A stretch of DNA of 64,000 nt, from positions 558,001 to 622,000 of the forward strand of contig DASXVA010000012.1 in NCBI GenBank assembly GCA_036504515.1, given 5' to 3'. The translations under genes and the position numbers were made by a program. How positions within the stretch are numbered: position 1 is the first letter of the stretch; each line of letters begins with the position of its first letter. The DNA is from AWTP1-18 sp036504515. GTDB lineage: Bacteria; Pseudomonadota; Gammaproteobacteria; Burkholderiales; Rhodocyclaceae. This document shows positions 33,891 to 43,217 of the stretch, one piece after another. The notes under the pieces were generated by a model. That model saw nothing but the letters and a program-made list of their open reading frames with translations, had not been told where the DNA came from and searched no databases.

Positions 33891-35813
33891 ATGGACAAGC
33901 TGCTACTCCTGCCAGCCCTTCGCATTTCCCTGATTTACCTGTCGCTGTCCCTGATCTGGATTGTCGTCTCGGACAGGGTAGCTGAGGCGTTGTTCCATGA
34001 CGCTGAAACACTGACCGCAGTGCAAACTTGGAAGGGCTGGGTCTTCGTCACCGTCACCTCCCTATTGCTTGGCTGGCTGGTACAGCGGGAAATGGATCGT
34101 TATGCCAAGGCACGCAACGAACTGGACCATGCCCGGGCCGCCCAGATCGCCAGCGAAAATCGTTACCACCGCATGTTTGCTGAAAGCCCCTTGTCGGCGT
34201 GGGTATACGATAAGGAAACGGAAGCGATTCTGGCCGTCAACGAAGCGGCAATTCGCCATTACGGTTACAGCCGCGAAGAGTGGCAGCAACTCGCCCTGTA
34301 CAACCTGCGACCGGTGGACCTGGCTCCACAACCTGAAGACGACCTATTACGCCCTGCACGCACCATCAATCAAAACGGTACGTGGCGCCACATGCGCAAG
34401 GACGGCACCCTGATGGACATGGAAATAGCCACCCATGATCTCGATTTCGAAGGGCACGCAGCGCGCATGGTGATCGCCAACGACGTCACCGAGCGTCGCC
34501 AGGCAGAAGAGCGGATTTATCGTCTGGCCTATTTTGATGCCCTGACCGGTCTGCCCAACCGGGTGCTACTGCTGGAACGCTTAAAAAAGGAAATCCAGAC
34601 GGCCCAGCAAAACCGCCATAGTGTGATCCTGGTGTTCTTTGATCTGGATCGCTTCAAGGACATCAACGATTCCCTGGGGCACCAGGCCGGTGATTCGCTG
34701 CTGAAAGAAGTTGCCCTACGCCTGAATCGTGCGATTCCACCCGGCGGTACCGTTGCCCGCATGAGTGCAGACCTTTACGCCCTGCTGATTTCTGGCAGCG
34801 TGAATACCGACGATGCCCGGCGCCTTGCGGCCAGCGCCATGAACAGTCTTTCCGGACAAATGGATCTCGGCTCCATCTGTATGGTGGAAACAACAGCCTG
34901 TGTCGGTATTGCGCTCTTTCCCGACAATGCCGAAGACGATGCCACCCTGATGCGCAATGCCGAAGCCGCCCTGCACCATGCAACCGGACTGGGGCGCAAC
35001 CAGTGCGTGTTCTATCAAGCCGACATGAACACCCGCAGCCTGGAACGGCTGGCCATGGAAAACGATCTGCGCCAGGGTCTGGAACAAGGTCACTTCGTGG
35101 TTCATTACCAGCCACAACTCTCCATGACAGGCCAGGTCAACGGCGTGGAAGCCCTGGTACGCTGGAATCACCCGCGCCATGGCCTGATTGCCCCGGGACG
35201 CTTCATTCCCCTGGCGGAAGAAAGCGGTCTGATCATTCCTCTTGGCGCTTGGGTACTGCGGGAAGCCTGTCGCCAGGCCAGCCTCTGGTTGCGCGCCGGT
35301 AGCCCGGTCACAGTGGCGGTCAATCTTTCCGCCATCCAGTTCCACCAACCCCGACTGGTAGAGCATGTCGCCGCACTGCTGAAGGAAATGAATCTCCCGC
35401 CCCAGTACCTGGAACTGGAAGTGACGGAAAGCATCATCATGGGCGACACCGAAGAAGTCACCCTCACCCTGCAAGCCCTGCGGGATATCGGTTTGCAGAT
35501 TTCCATCGACGACTTCGGCACCGGTTACTCATCCCTCGCCTATCTGGGACGCATGGCAGTCACCAAACTAAAAATTGACCAATCCTTCATTCGCGGCATT
35601 CCCGACAAAGAAGACGCCAAGGCAATTACCAATACCATCATCACCTTGGCCAGGAATCTGCACCTGACCGTCATTGCCGAAGGTGTGGAAACCGAATCCC
35701 AGGCCGATTTCCTCCGACTGCAAGGTTGCGACGAGATGCAGGGCTTCCTATACAGCCATCCCCTTCCGGCCCTGGAAGCTGGCGCCTTTATTCGCAACAG
35801 CGTGCCGTTCTGA
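33891..35813 (+). CDS. Membrane PAS-GGDEF-EAL protein with destroyed GGDEF motif
   Basis: 640 residues from ATG 33891 (GGAGAGGAG upstream). Two N-terminal helices (about 8-27 and 48-65) with a short loop, a PAS domain (about 90-215, ending NDVTERRQAEERI), a GGDEF-like domain (about 220-380) where GGDEF is replaced by MSADLY, and an EAL domain (about 395-635) with intact VNGVEALVRW and DDFGTGYSSL. The cyclase half should be inactive, possibly acting as a GTP-sensing regulator of an active c-di-GMP phosphodiesterase. Divergent from the SIR2-like gene. Confidence 0.9.
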   Translation: MDKLLLLPALRISLIYLSLSLIWIVVSDRVAEALFHDAETLTAVQTWKGWVFVTVTSLLLGWLVQREMDRYAKARNELDHARAAQIASENRYHRMFAESPLSAWVYDKETEAILAVNEAAIRHYGYSREEWQQLALYNLRPVDLAPQPEDDLLRPARTINQNGTWRHMRKDGTLMDMEIATHDLDFEGHAARMVIANDVTERRQAEERIYRLAYFDALTGLPNRVLLLERLKKEIQTAQQNRHSVILVFFDLDRFKDINDSLGHQAGDSLLKEVALRLNRAIPPGGTVARMSADLYALLISGSVNTDDARRLAASAMNSLSGQMDLGSICMVETTACVGIALFPDNAEDDATLMRNAEAALHHATGLGRNQCVFYQADMNTRSLERLAMENDLRQGLEQGHFVVHYQPQLSMTGQVNGVEALVRWNHPRHGLIAPGRFIPLAEESGLIIPLGAWVLREACRQASLWLRAGSPVTVAVNLSAIQFHQPRLVEHVAALLKEMNLPPQYLELEVTESIIMGDTEEVTLTLQALRDIGLQISIDDFGTGYSSLAYLGRMAVTKLKIDQSFIRGIPDKEDAKAITNTIITLARNLHLTVIAEGVETESQADFLRLQGCDEMQGFLYSHPLPALEAGAFIRNSVPF

Positions 35814-36028
35814 CTCTCGTGCCCACCTCTCCAGAGGGCTCGGGGCATAAGACACCGCTGTCAAAAAATCTACGCTGCAGTGCAGCTTGCATTTACTTGC
35901 CACGACCACAACAATGGTCCGAGTCATGGTGATCGACACACTGACCTACACACATAAATAACCGCGTCGCAATCTCCAGACTGCAGCTCCAGACGTTCAT
36001 GCCCCAACCATGACAGGAGGACACACAA

Positions 36029-36298
36029 ATGAAGTGGATATATATTTTCTGGCCGTCATTCGTTACAGCCGTATTTGGCGAAATGGCCTTCTTCGCGTTT
36101 ATTGATCCCCAAGAGTTGTATCTGTTTGGCGAACCCGTGCAATGGAGTTCCATGGCGGTCTATTCCACGGGCTTCCTGATGTTTTGGTCACTTACCGCCC
36201 TGACGGCTGCGTTTTGCTACTTCTTTCAGCATCTCCCGGTAGAAGCTGACCCGAAAGAAAAGCAAAACGCCCAACCATTGGCTCACTTTCACCCCTGA
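36029..36298 (+). CDS. Small two-helix membrane protein
   Basis: 89 residues, MKWIYIFWPSFVTAVFGEMA start, two hydrophobic helices (about 4-25 and 45-68) and a polar C-terminal tail. ACAGGAGGAC precedes the ATG (strong ribosome site). Not recognised; its position between the GGDEF/EAL gene and draT and its own terminator suggest an independent transcript. The 200 bases before it hold no obvious promoter. Confidence 0.65.
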   Translation: MKWIYIFWPSFVTAVFGEMAFFAFIDPQELYLFGEPVQWSSMAVYSTGFLMFWSLTALTAAFCYFFQHLPVEADPKEKQNAQPLAHFHP

Positions 36299-36307
36299 AT
36301 CAGGACG

Positions 36308-36334
36308 GGCGCATCCCATGCGCCTTTCTTTATT
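36308..36334 (+). terminator. Terminator of the two-helix membrane protein gene
   Basis: GGCGCAT/ATGCGCC stem (36308-36324, loop CCC) followed by TTTCTTTATT, ten bases after the stop codon. Confidence 0.8.
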
Positions 36335-36403
36335 GCTTGGGGCCAGATGTCCCGTCAGCGCTCTGTCGTAAACCAGACATTGCCAAACACGATTTTTAAA
36401 TGA

Positions 36404-37303
36404 TTAAAAATCAAGTACCTGAACGCGATAGACGCCACCAATAACCAAGTATTCGCCTTCACCACGCAGGACATCTTGCAAGAGTTCGCAGTGGAAGAAC
36501 ACTTTGGGCAGGGGCACCCTCACCTCGAGGATGGCATCGCCGAACTCGCCTGCCCTTTCTCGGGAAAGGCTGAAGGAGGTCAGGTTGTTGAACAACACCA
36601 GCTCGCTACTTCCCTCCCTTCCCAGTACTTCATGCTCGGCCAAACGATTGACGCCACGGTACAGCGTAAGTGCGTCCGCAGCCCCGTCTGCTGCCGCATT
36701 GGCCCGGGAAAACTCGTACTGGCACCAGGCGTAGAGCATATCCAACTGGGCCTCCAGGGCATTGGTGCCATAGAGCGCACGGGAGCGCATTTCCTCATAA
36801 CGCCGCCAGGGCTCACCAGCGTAATCCCGCAGGGGCTGCCCGTGAAATCGGGGCGGCAGGCCGAAGCGAGATTCCACCCAGGCTTTGAGCGCAGCACCTT
36901 CCAGCCCATCGGAATCGAAGCCCCAGCCCCGCAACAAACGTAACCAGTTCGCTTTGCCCCGGCCACTGCCCGAGGGATCGAAGCCTGCCTCTTCCAACTG
37001 GTCCAGACAGAAGTGCACTGCCATGTAGTCGCGGAAAAGCCGGTCCCTGTCCGCCAGATCCTCCAATAAGTCCAGATGCCGGAATAGCTCGCGGTGCAAC
37101 TCCTCCACGCCATCAAGAACCAGCGGAACGGGATGCTGCTGATAGGTAAGCCCACCCAGGATGACCGCCGGCAGATTGCAGCGGTTAATCGGCAGGCGGG
37201 CTGGTGCCGGAAGCGACGGACCCTTGTCGGAGGCCCTACAACTACCCGGGGAATTGTCGGATGAAAAGCCCGAGTTTGGCAGTGGGAGATTACTTAGTTT
37301 CAA
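36404..37303 (-). CDS. draT: NAD+-dinitrogenase-reductase ADP-ribosyltransferase DraT
   Basis: 299 residues if started at the only available codon, TTG 37303; the first 38 residues are absent in typical DraT, which begins close to the LPINRCNLPAVILGGLTYQ motif seen at residues 38-56. No better start codon lies in between, so the true start is uncertain. The family core is clear (VDG.EELHRELFRHLD, then FHGQPLRDYAGEPWRRYEEM, RGVNRLAEH). DraT transfers ADP-ribose from NAD to the NifH arginine to switch nitrogenase off. Divergent from nifH; the nifH NifA site lies inside this coding start. Confidence 0.92.
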   Translation of the reverse strand: MKLSNLPLPNSGFSSDNSPGSCRASDKGPSLPAPARLPINRCNLPAVILGGLTYQQHPVPLVLDGVEELHRELFRHLDLLEDLADRDRLFRDYMAVHFCLDQLEEAGFDPSGSGRGKANWLRLLRGWGFDSDGLEGAALKAWVESRFGLPPRFHGQPLRDYAGEPWRRYEEMRSRALYGTNALEAQLDMLYAWCQYEFSRANAAADGAADALTLYRGVNRLAEHEVLGREGSSELVLFNNLTSFSLSRERAGEFGDAILEVRVPLPKVFFHCELLQDVLRGEGEYLVIGGVYRVQVLDF

Positions 37304-37354
37304 TTATTTTTCAACAAGTTAAGTAATCAAAAAAGTACTGGCACACCTCTTGCG
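37225..37354 (+). promoter_or_regulatory. NifA site and sigma-54 promoter of nifHDK
   Basis: TGT-N10-ACA at 37225-37240 (in a TTGT...ACAA dyad) and a -24/-12 promoter TGGCAC-N5-TTGCG at 37339-37354. The activator site is about 100 bases upstream of the -24, and the nifH ATG (37421) follows about 67 bases after the -12. The activator site overlaps the 5' part of draT on the other strand. Confidence 0.88.
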
Positions 37355-37420
37355 GAAATGTACCCGGGAGCACGGGATTCCCCCAACGCCCGAAGAGACT
37401 CAACACAAGGAGATTGCATC

Positions 37421-38320
<900 letters not shown>

Positions 38321-38338
38321 GTAATTGTTGTACCGAAT

Positions 38339-38356
38339 CCCCGGCCTTGGCCGGGG
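38339..38356. repeat. nifH-nifD intercistronic hairpin
   Basis: CCCCGGCC/GGCCGGGG stem with a TT loop and no T tract. Similar hairpins in other nif operons partly limit transcription or stabilise nifH mRNA so that NifH exceeds NifDK; inferred here. A comparable hairpin (GGCGGTTCCGA / CGGAATCGCC) lies between nifD and nifK near 39910. Confidence 0.6.
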
Positions 38357-38418
38357 GTGCCCAAGTCTTTTGAGTCATCGTGCGCAGATTGGCGCCGATT
38401 TTGACAAGGAGATGCAAG

Positions 38419-39897
38419 ATGTCCACGCTAACCCGTGAAGAAACCGAAGCCCTCATCCAAGAGGTGCTGGCGGTATACCCCGAAAAAGCCCAGAAGGATC
38501 GTGCCAAGCATTTGGCCGCCAATGACGTAACTCTGGAACAATCCAAGAAGTGCATCACTTCCAACCGTAAGTCCCTGCCTGGCGTGATGACCATCCGCGG
38601 CTGTGCCTACGCCGGTTCCAAAGGCGTGGTGTGGGGTCCCGTCAAGGACATGATCCACATCTCCCACGGTCCCGTCGGTTGCGGTCAGTATTCCCGTGCC
38701 GGTCGTCGTAACTACTACGTCGGCATCACCGGTATCAACACCTTCGGCACGATGAACTTCACTTCCGACTTCCAGGAAAAAGACATCGTGTTCGGCGGCG
38801 ACAAGAAGCTCGCCAAGCTGATCACCGAAGTGGAACAACTGTTCCCCCTGCACAAGGGTATTTCCGTGCAATCCGAATGCCCCATCGGTCTGATCGGTGA
38901 CGATATCGAAGCCGTGTCCAAGAAGGGTGCCAAGGAAATCAACAAGCCCGTCGTTCCCGTCCGTTGCGAAGGCTTCCGTGGCGTGTCCCAGTCCCTGGGT
39001 CACCACATCGCCAACGACGCAGTCCGTGACTGGGTTCTGGGCAACCGCGATGGCTCTACCGACTTCGTATCCACACCCTACGACGTCACCATCATCGGCG
39101 ACTACAACATCGGTGGCGATGCTTGGGCCTCCCGTATCCTCCTCGAGGAAATGGGCCTGCGCGTGATCGCTCAATGGTCCGGCGACGGCACCCTGGCTGA
39201 AATGGAAAACACTCCCAAAGCCAAGCTGAACCTGCTCCACTGCTACCGTTCCATGAACTACATCAGCCGTCACATGGAAGAAAAGTACGGTATTCCCTAC
39301 ATGGAATACAACTTCTTCGGCCCCACCAAGATTGCTGAAGCCCTGCGTAACATCGCCTCATTCTTTGACGACAAGATCAAAGAAGGTGCCGAAAAGGTTA
39401 TCGCCAAGTACCAGCCCATGATGCAAGCCGTCATCGACAAGTACAAGCCCCGCCTCGAAGGCAAGAAGGTCATGTTGTACGTGGGCGGTCTGCGTCCCCG
39501 TCACGTGATCGGCGCCTACGAAGATCTGGGCATGGAAGTCGTTGGTACCGGTTACGAATTCGCCCACGGCGATGACTATGACCGCACCATCAAAGAAATG
39601 GGCGATGCCACTCTGCTGTACGACGACGTCACCGGTTTCGAACTGGAAGAATTCGTCAAGCGCATCAACCCTGATCTGGTCGGTTCCGGCATCAAGGAAA
39701 AGTACGTGTTCCAAAAAATGGGTATCCCCCTGCGTCAGATGCACTCCTGGGATTACTCCGGCCCCTATCACGGCTATGACGGCTTCGCCATCTTCGCTCG
39801 CGATATGGACATCGCCATCTCCAGCCCAACCTTCAAGAATCTTGTTCCCCCCTGGAAGAAGAAGCCTGAAGCAGCAGCTGAACAGAAAGCAGCGTAA
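38419..39897 (+). CDS. nifD: Nitrogenase MoFe protein alpha subunit NifD
   Basis: 492 residues, and numbering matches Azotobacter closely: P-cluster Cys62 (RGCAYAG), Cys88 (GPVGCGQYS) and Cys154 (SECPIGLIGDD); FeMo-co Cys275 (NLLHCYRSM) and His442 (RQMHSWDYSG); substrate-channel residues Val70 and His195 also present. All ligands of an active molybdenum nitrogenase are intact. The second gene of the operon, with a ribosome site GGAGATG before ATG 38419. Ends in an Ala/Lys/Glu-rich tail. Confidence 0.99.
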   Translation: MSTLTREETEALIQEVLAVYPEKAQKDRAKHLAANDVTLEQSKKCITSNRKSLPGVMTIRGCAYAGSKGVVWGPVKDMIHISHGPVGCGQYSRAGRRNYYVGITGINTFGTMNFTSDFQEKDIVFGGDKKLAKLITEVEQLFPLHKGISVQSECPIGLIGDDIEAVSKKGAKEINKPVVPVRCEGFRGVSQSLGHHIANDAVRDWVLGNRDGSTDFVSTPYDVTIIGDYNIGGDAWASRILLEEMGLRVIAQWSGDGTLAEMENTPKAKLNLLHCYRSMNYISRHMEEKYGIPYMEYNFFGPTKIAEALRNIASFFDDKIKEGAEKVIAKYQPMMQAVIDKYKPRLEGKKVMLYVGGLRPRHVIGAYEDLGMEVVGTGYEFAHGDDYDRTIKEMGDATLLYDDVTGFELEEFVKRINPDLVGSGIKEKYVFQKMGIPLRQMHSWDYSGPYHGYDGFAIFARDMDIAISSPTFKNLVPPWKKKPEAAAEQKAA

Positions 39898-39990
39898 TAC
39901 CGGATCGGCGGTTCCGATTCGGAATCGCCACCCTGATTTTCAACTTGTGCCCGCGTCCACACATGAGATGGCCGGGCTAAGGAGATAAAG

Positions 39991-41559
39991 ATGCAAGCCG
40001 TAGACGATATCAAGCCGTGCTATCCCCTGTTCCGGGACGACGACTACAAAGCCTCCATCAAGAACAAGCAAGACCTGTTCGAAGAGCGCCATGACGAAGC
40101 CAAGATCCAAGAAGCTTTCCTGTGGTCCACGACCCAGGAATATCAGGACCTGAACTTCAAGCGTGAAGCCCTGACGGTTGACCCCGCCAAGGCCTGCCAA
40201 CCTCTGGGTGCCGTTCTTTGCGCCCTGGGCTTCGAAAAGACCATGCCCTATGTGCACGGTTCCCAAGGTTGTGTTGCTTACTTCCGTTCTTACTTCAACC
40301 GTCATTTCAAAGAGCCGATCTCCTGCGTGTCCGACTCCATGACGGAAGATGCCGCCGTGTTCGGTGGTCAGAAGAACATGTTTGATGGTCTGGAAAACTG
40401 CAAGGCAATCTACAAGCCTGAAATGATCGCCGTTTCCACCACCTGCATGGCGGAAGTTATCGGTGATGACTTGAATGCCTTCATCACCAACACCAAGAAG
40501 GCCGGTCACATTCCTCAGGACTACCCGGTTCCCTTCGCTCATACCCCTTCCTTCGTGGGCTCCCACGTGACTGGTTGGGACAACATGTTCGAAGGCATTG
40601 CCCGTTACTTCACGCTGAACCACATGGAAGGCAAGAAGGTCGGTAGCAATGGCAAGCTGAACCTGGTTCCCGGTTTTGAAACCTACCTGGGCAACTTCCG
40701 CGTCATCAAGCGCATGCTGGCCGAAATGGGCGTCGACAATGTTCTGTTGTCCGATCCCACTGAAGTGCTGGATACGCCCGCTGACGGTGAGTTCCGCATG
40801 TATGCCGGTGGCACAACGCAAGATGAAGTGAAGGATGCTCCTAACGCCTTCAACACCATCCTGCTGCAACCCTGGCAACTGGAAAAGACCAAGAAGTTCG
40901 TGGAAGGCACCTGGAATCACGACGTGCCCAAGCTCAACGTCCCCATGGGTGTTGAATGGACCGACGAATTCCTGATGAAGGTTTCTGAAATCACTGGCAA
41001 GCCAATTCCCGCTTCCCTGGAACTGGAACGTGGCCGTTGCTGTGACTTGGTTTCTGACTCCCACGCCTGGCTGCATGGCAAGAAGTTCGCCCTTTACGGC
41101 GATCCTGACTTCGTCATGGGCCTGACCAAGATCCTGTTGGAAGTTGGTGCTGAGCCTACTCATATCCTCTGCCACAACGCCAACAAGCGTTGGACCAAGG
41201 CAATGGAAAAGATGCTGGCCGACAGCCCCTTCGGCGTCAATGGCAAAGTCTATGCTGGTCGCGATCTGTGGCATCTGCGCAGCCTGTGCTTCACCGACAA
41301 GCCCGATTTCCTGATCGGTAACAGCTACGGTAAGTACATCCAGCGCGACACCATGTTCAAGGGTAAGGAATTCGAAGTACCCCTGATCCGTCTGGGCTTC
41401 CCCCTGTTCGACCGTCACCATCTGCATCGTCAGACTACCCTCGGGTACGAAGGCACCATGCAAGTTGTGACTACCCTGGTGAATGCAGTACTTGAGCGTC
41501 TTGATCAAGAAACCATGGGCATGGGTACCACCGACTACAACTTCGACTTGGTTCGCTAA
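39991..41559 (+). CDS. nifK: Nitrogenase MoFe protein beta subunit NifK
   Basis: 522 residues. P-cluster ligands Cys69 (KACQPLGA), Cys94 (GSQGCVAYFR) and Cys152 (STTCMAEVIGDD) are present, the positions being one below Azotobacter numbering. Partner of NifD in the alpha2-beta2 MoFe protein, carrying half of each P-cluster. GGAGATAAAG precedes ATG 39991. Ends NFDLVR, typical of NifK. Followed by a terminator-like hairpin and then nifT. Confidence 0.99.
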   Translation: MQAVDDIKPCYPLFRDDDYKASIKNKQDLFEERHDEAKIQEAFLWSTTQEYQDLNFKREALTVDPAKACQPLGAVLCALGFEKTMPYVHGSQGCVAYFRSYFNRHFKEPISCVSDSMTEDAAVFGGQKNMFDGLENCKAIYKPEMIAVSTTCMAEVIGDDLNAFITNTKKAGHIPQDYPVPFAHTPSFVGSHVTGWDNMFEGIARYFTLNHMEGKKVGSNGKLNLVPGFETYLGNFRVIKRMLAEMGVDNVLLSDPTEVLDTPADGEFRMYAGGTTQDEVKDAPNAFNTILLQPWQLEKTKKFVEGTWNHDVPKLNVPMGVEWTDEFLMKVSEITGKPIPASLELERGRCCDLVSDSHAWLHGKKFALYGDPDFVMGLTKILLEVGAEPTHILCHNANKRWTKAMEKMLADSPFGVNGKVYAGRDLWHLRSLCFTDKPDFLIGNSYGKYIQRDTMFKGKEFEVPLIRLGFPLFDRHHLHRQTTLGYEGTMQVVTTLVNAVLERLDQETMGMGTTDYNFDLVR

Positions 41560-41566
41560 TCAAGTC

Positions 41567-41624
41567 ACCGCAGCTTCTACCCGGCCCCTTCACAAAAGGG
41601 AACCGGGTGGTGGCTGCGGTTTTT
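41567..41624 (+). terminator. Terminator or attenuator hairpin after nifK
   Basis: Long stem with ACCGCAGC paired to GCTGCGGT and an inner CCCGG/CCGGG stem, followed by TTTTT (41567-41624). Because nifT follows within 33 bases, it probably reduces rather than stops transcription into nifT-fdx-nifY. Confidence 0.75.
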
Positions 41625-41656
41625 AAGTTTCAGAAGTTATAAACCGGAGGCCCATC

Positions 41657-41881
41657 ATGGCCAACATCATGATCCGCAAGGATGCAGCAGGTAGCTACAC
41701 TTTCTATCTCCCCAAGCGGGATTTGGAAGACACTATCGTTTCAATGGAATTCGACACCCCGGAAAAATGGGGTGGTGAAATCAAGTTGAACAATGGTGGT
41801 TGCTACTATATTGAACCCCAGGCTGCTCCTGCCCGTCTGCCCATCTCCCTGCGCGCCAAGCGTTTGGATGCAGCGGAATAA
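41657..41881 (+). CDS. nifT: Nitrogen fixation protein NifT/FixU
   Basis: 74 residues matching the NifT/FixU family from residue 1 to 70: MANIMIRKDAAGSYTFYLPK, then DLEDTIVSMEF and WGGEIKLNNGG. A small protein of unclear function found after nifK in most proteobacterial nif operons; mutants are often phenotypically mild. GGAGGC before the ATG. Confidence 0.95.
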   Translation: MANIMIRKDAAGSYTFYLPKRDLEDTIVSMEFDTPEKWGGEIKLNNGGCYYIEPQAAPARLPISLRAKRLDAAE

Positions 41882-41913
41882 GACACGCAGAATCGAACTG
41901 AAAGGAAAACATC

Positions 41914-42111
41914 ATGGCACTGAAAATCGTCCAAGCTGAATGCACCTCCTGTGGCGACTGCAAGCCCGTTTGCCCCACCAAGTCCATTACCGACAAGGGT
42001 GGCATTTTCAAGATCAACGCCGAAACATGTACTGAATGTGAAGGCGAGTTCGACGAACCCCAGTGTCTTGCCGCCTGTCCGGCTGGCGAGTCCTGCATCG
42101 TCTTCATCTGA
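41914..42111 (+). CDS. 4Fe-4S ferredoxin-like protein after nifT
   Basis: 65 residues. First cluster motif CTSCGDCKPVCP; the second is CTECEGEFDEPQCLAACP with an insertion between the second and third cysteines. This is the short 2[4Fe-4S] ferredoxin that follows nifT in several Rhodocyclales/Azotobacter operons. Probably an electron carrier for nitrogenase or cofactor assembly. Shares layout with fdxN at 22557 but is shorter. Confidence 0.9.
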   Translation: MALKIVQAECTSCGDCKPVCPTKSITDKGGIFKINAETCTECEGEFDEPQCLAACPAGESCIVFI

Positions 42112-42221
42112 TCTGAGCCCCTGCACCGCACTCGTTGCGGTGTGGCGGATTAATAGCAGCAACCCTGCCATTCTTGTGAATGGCGGGATTGCTCCCACGC
42201 TTGCGGTCACAGGAGAACGCC

Positions 42222-42935
42222 ATGTCGTCCCCCATTACCCGTGAAGTCGCGTTGCGCATCGGCCTTGCGGCTCATGCGCTACCCGGCATTGAACCTCGTG
42301 CACTGGCTGCAGCCCTCGCCGACAAGCTCGGCTTGCCCTTGGCTGAATCTGCCCTTGCCAAATTGACCGTGGCCGACCTCAAAGCCATGATTCAAGGCGA
42401 TGACGTTATCGAGCCCGACTACAGCACCGAACAGATCAAGGAAGCCGTCCGCCTGCTCTGGGGCGAAGGCGTGGAAGACGAGACCAAGCTACCGCTGGAA
42501 GCCTTCACTGAAGGCGACATGCCCGGCTCCATCCGGGTTGCCGTTGCCTCCAATACTGAAGAAAACCTCGATGGCCATTTCGGCTCCTGCGAGCGCTTCC
42601 TCGTTTATCAGGTTTCCCCGACGGAAACCCGACTGATCGCCGTGCGCTCCACCGCCGAGGCGGATACGGCAGAAGACCGCAACGTTGCCCGCTCCAATCT
42701 CATCAATGATTGCCAAGTGGTCTATGTGCAATCCATTGGTGGCCCTGCCGCGGCCAAGGTTGTCCGGGTCGGTGTGCATCCGGTGAAGATTCCCAAATCG
42801 GCTCCGGCCCGGGAAACCCTTACCCAGTTGCAAACCACCCTGCAGGCACCGCCCCCTTGGCTGGCCAAAATCATGGGCGTCGAAGCCAGTTCCTTGAGCC
42901 GCTTTGCCGACATGGCTGAAGAGGAAGAGGCATGA
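42222..42935 (+). CDS. nifY: FeMo-co-binding/chaperone protein NifY (NafY-like)
   Basis: 237 residues from ATG 42222 (GGAGAACGCC). An N-terminal helical part (about 1-95; PITREVALRIGLAAHALPGI) resembles the NafY domain that binds apo-dinitrogenase. Then a Nitro_FeMo-Co domain (about 100-205; IRVAVASNTEENLDGHFGSC, CQVVYVQSIGGPAAAKVVR) and an acidic tail. NifY/NafY holds apo-NifDK and delivers FeMo-co. The order nifHDKT-fdx-nifY supports the name; separating NifY from NafY needs alignment. The next gene overlaps its stop (42932). Confidence 0.85.
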   Translation: MSSPITREVALRIGLAAHALPGIEPRALAAALADKLGLPLAESALAKLTVADLKAMIQGDDVIEPDYSTEQIKEAVRLLWGEGVEDETKLPLEAFTEGDMPGSIRVAVASNTEENLDGHFGSCERFLVYQVSPTETRLIAVRSTAEADTAEDRNVARSNLINDCQVVYVQSIGGPAAAKVVRVGVHPVKIPKSAPARETLTQLQTTLQAPPPWLAKIMGVEASSLSRFADMAEEEEA

Positions 42936-43213
42936 TCGAAGCCGCCCTGGTCCAGCAAGTGGCCGATGCAGTAGCGGCCCTGCCCTCGCTGAATGACGAG
43001 AACGGCGTGACCCAAACCCTGCGCGGGAAATTTCCCGGGCTCAGGATCGTGGTCTGTAATGACGACCACATCCCGGTCAACGTCAAGCCGGTCTCCGAAA
43101 ATACCGTATGCCATTTGTACTTCATGGATACCGGCGCACATTGCGTCAAATTCACCACCGAAGCCGAAGTGGCCAGCGGTATTGTCGTGGGCATTATCGG
43201 TGACGACGACTGA
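42932..43213 (+). CDS. Conserved small nif-operon protein, unknown function
   Basis: 93 residues. Starts MIEAALVQQVADAVAALPSL and continues GVTQTLRGKFPGLRIVVCND, then CHLYFMDTGAHCVKFTT; two cysteines and one CND motif, no membrane helix. ATG overlaps the nifY stop by four bases (ATGA), so translational coupling is likely. Not confidently recognised; a DUF6129-type nif-linked protein is one possibility. Context suggests a nitrogenase-maturation accessory. Confidence 0.75.
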   Translation: MIEAALVQQVADAVAALPSLNDENGVTQTLRGKFPGLRIVVCNDDHIPVNVKPVSENTVCHLYFMDTGAHCVKFTTEAEVASGIVVGIIGDDD

Positions 43214-43217
43214 TACC

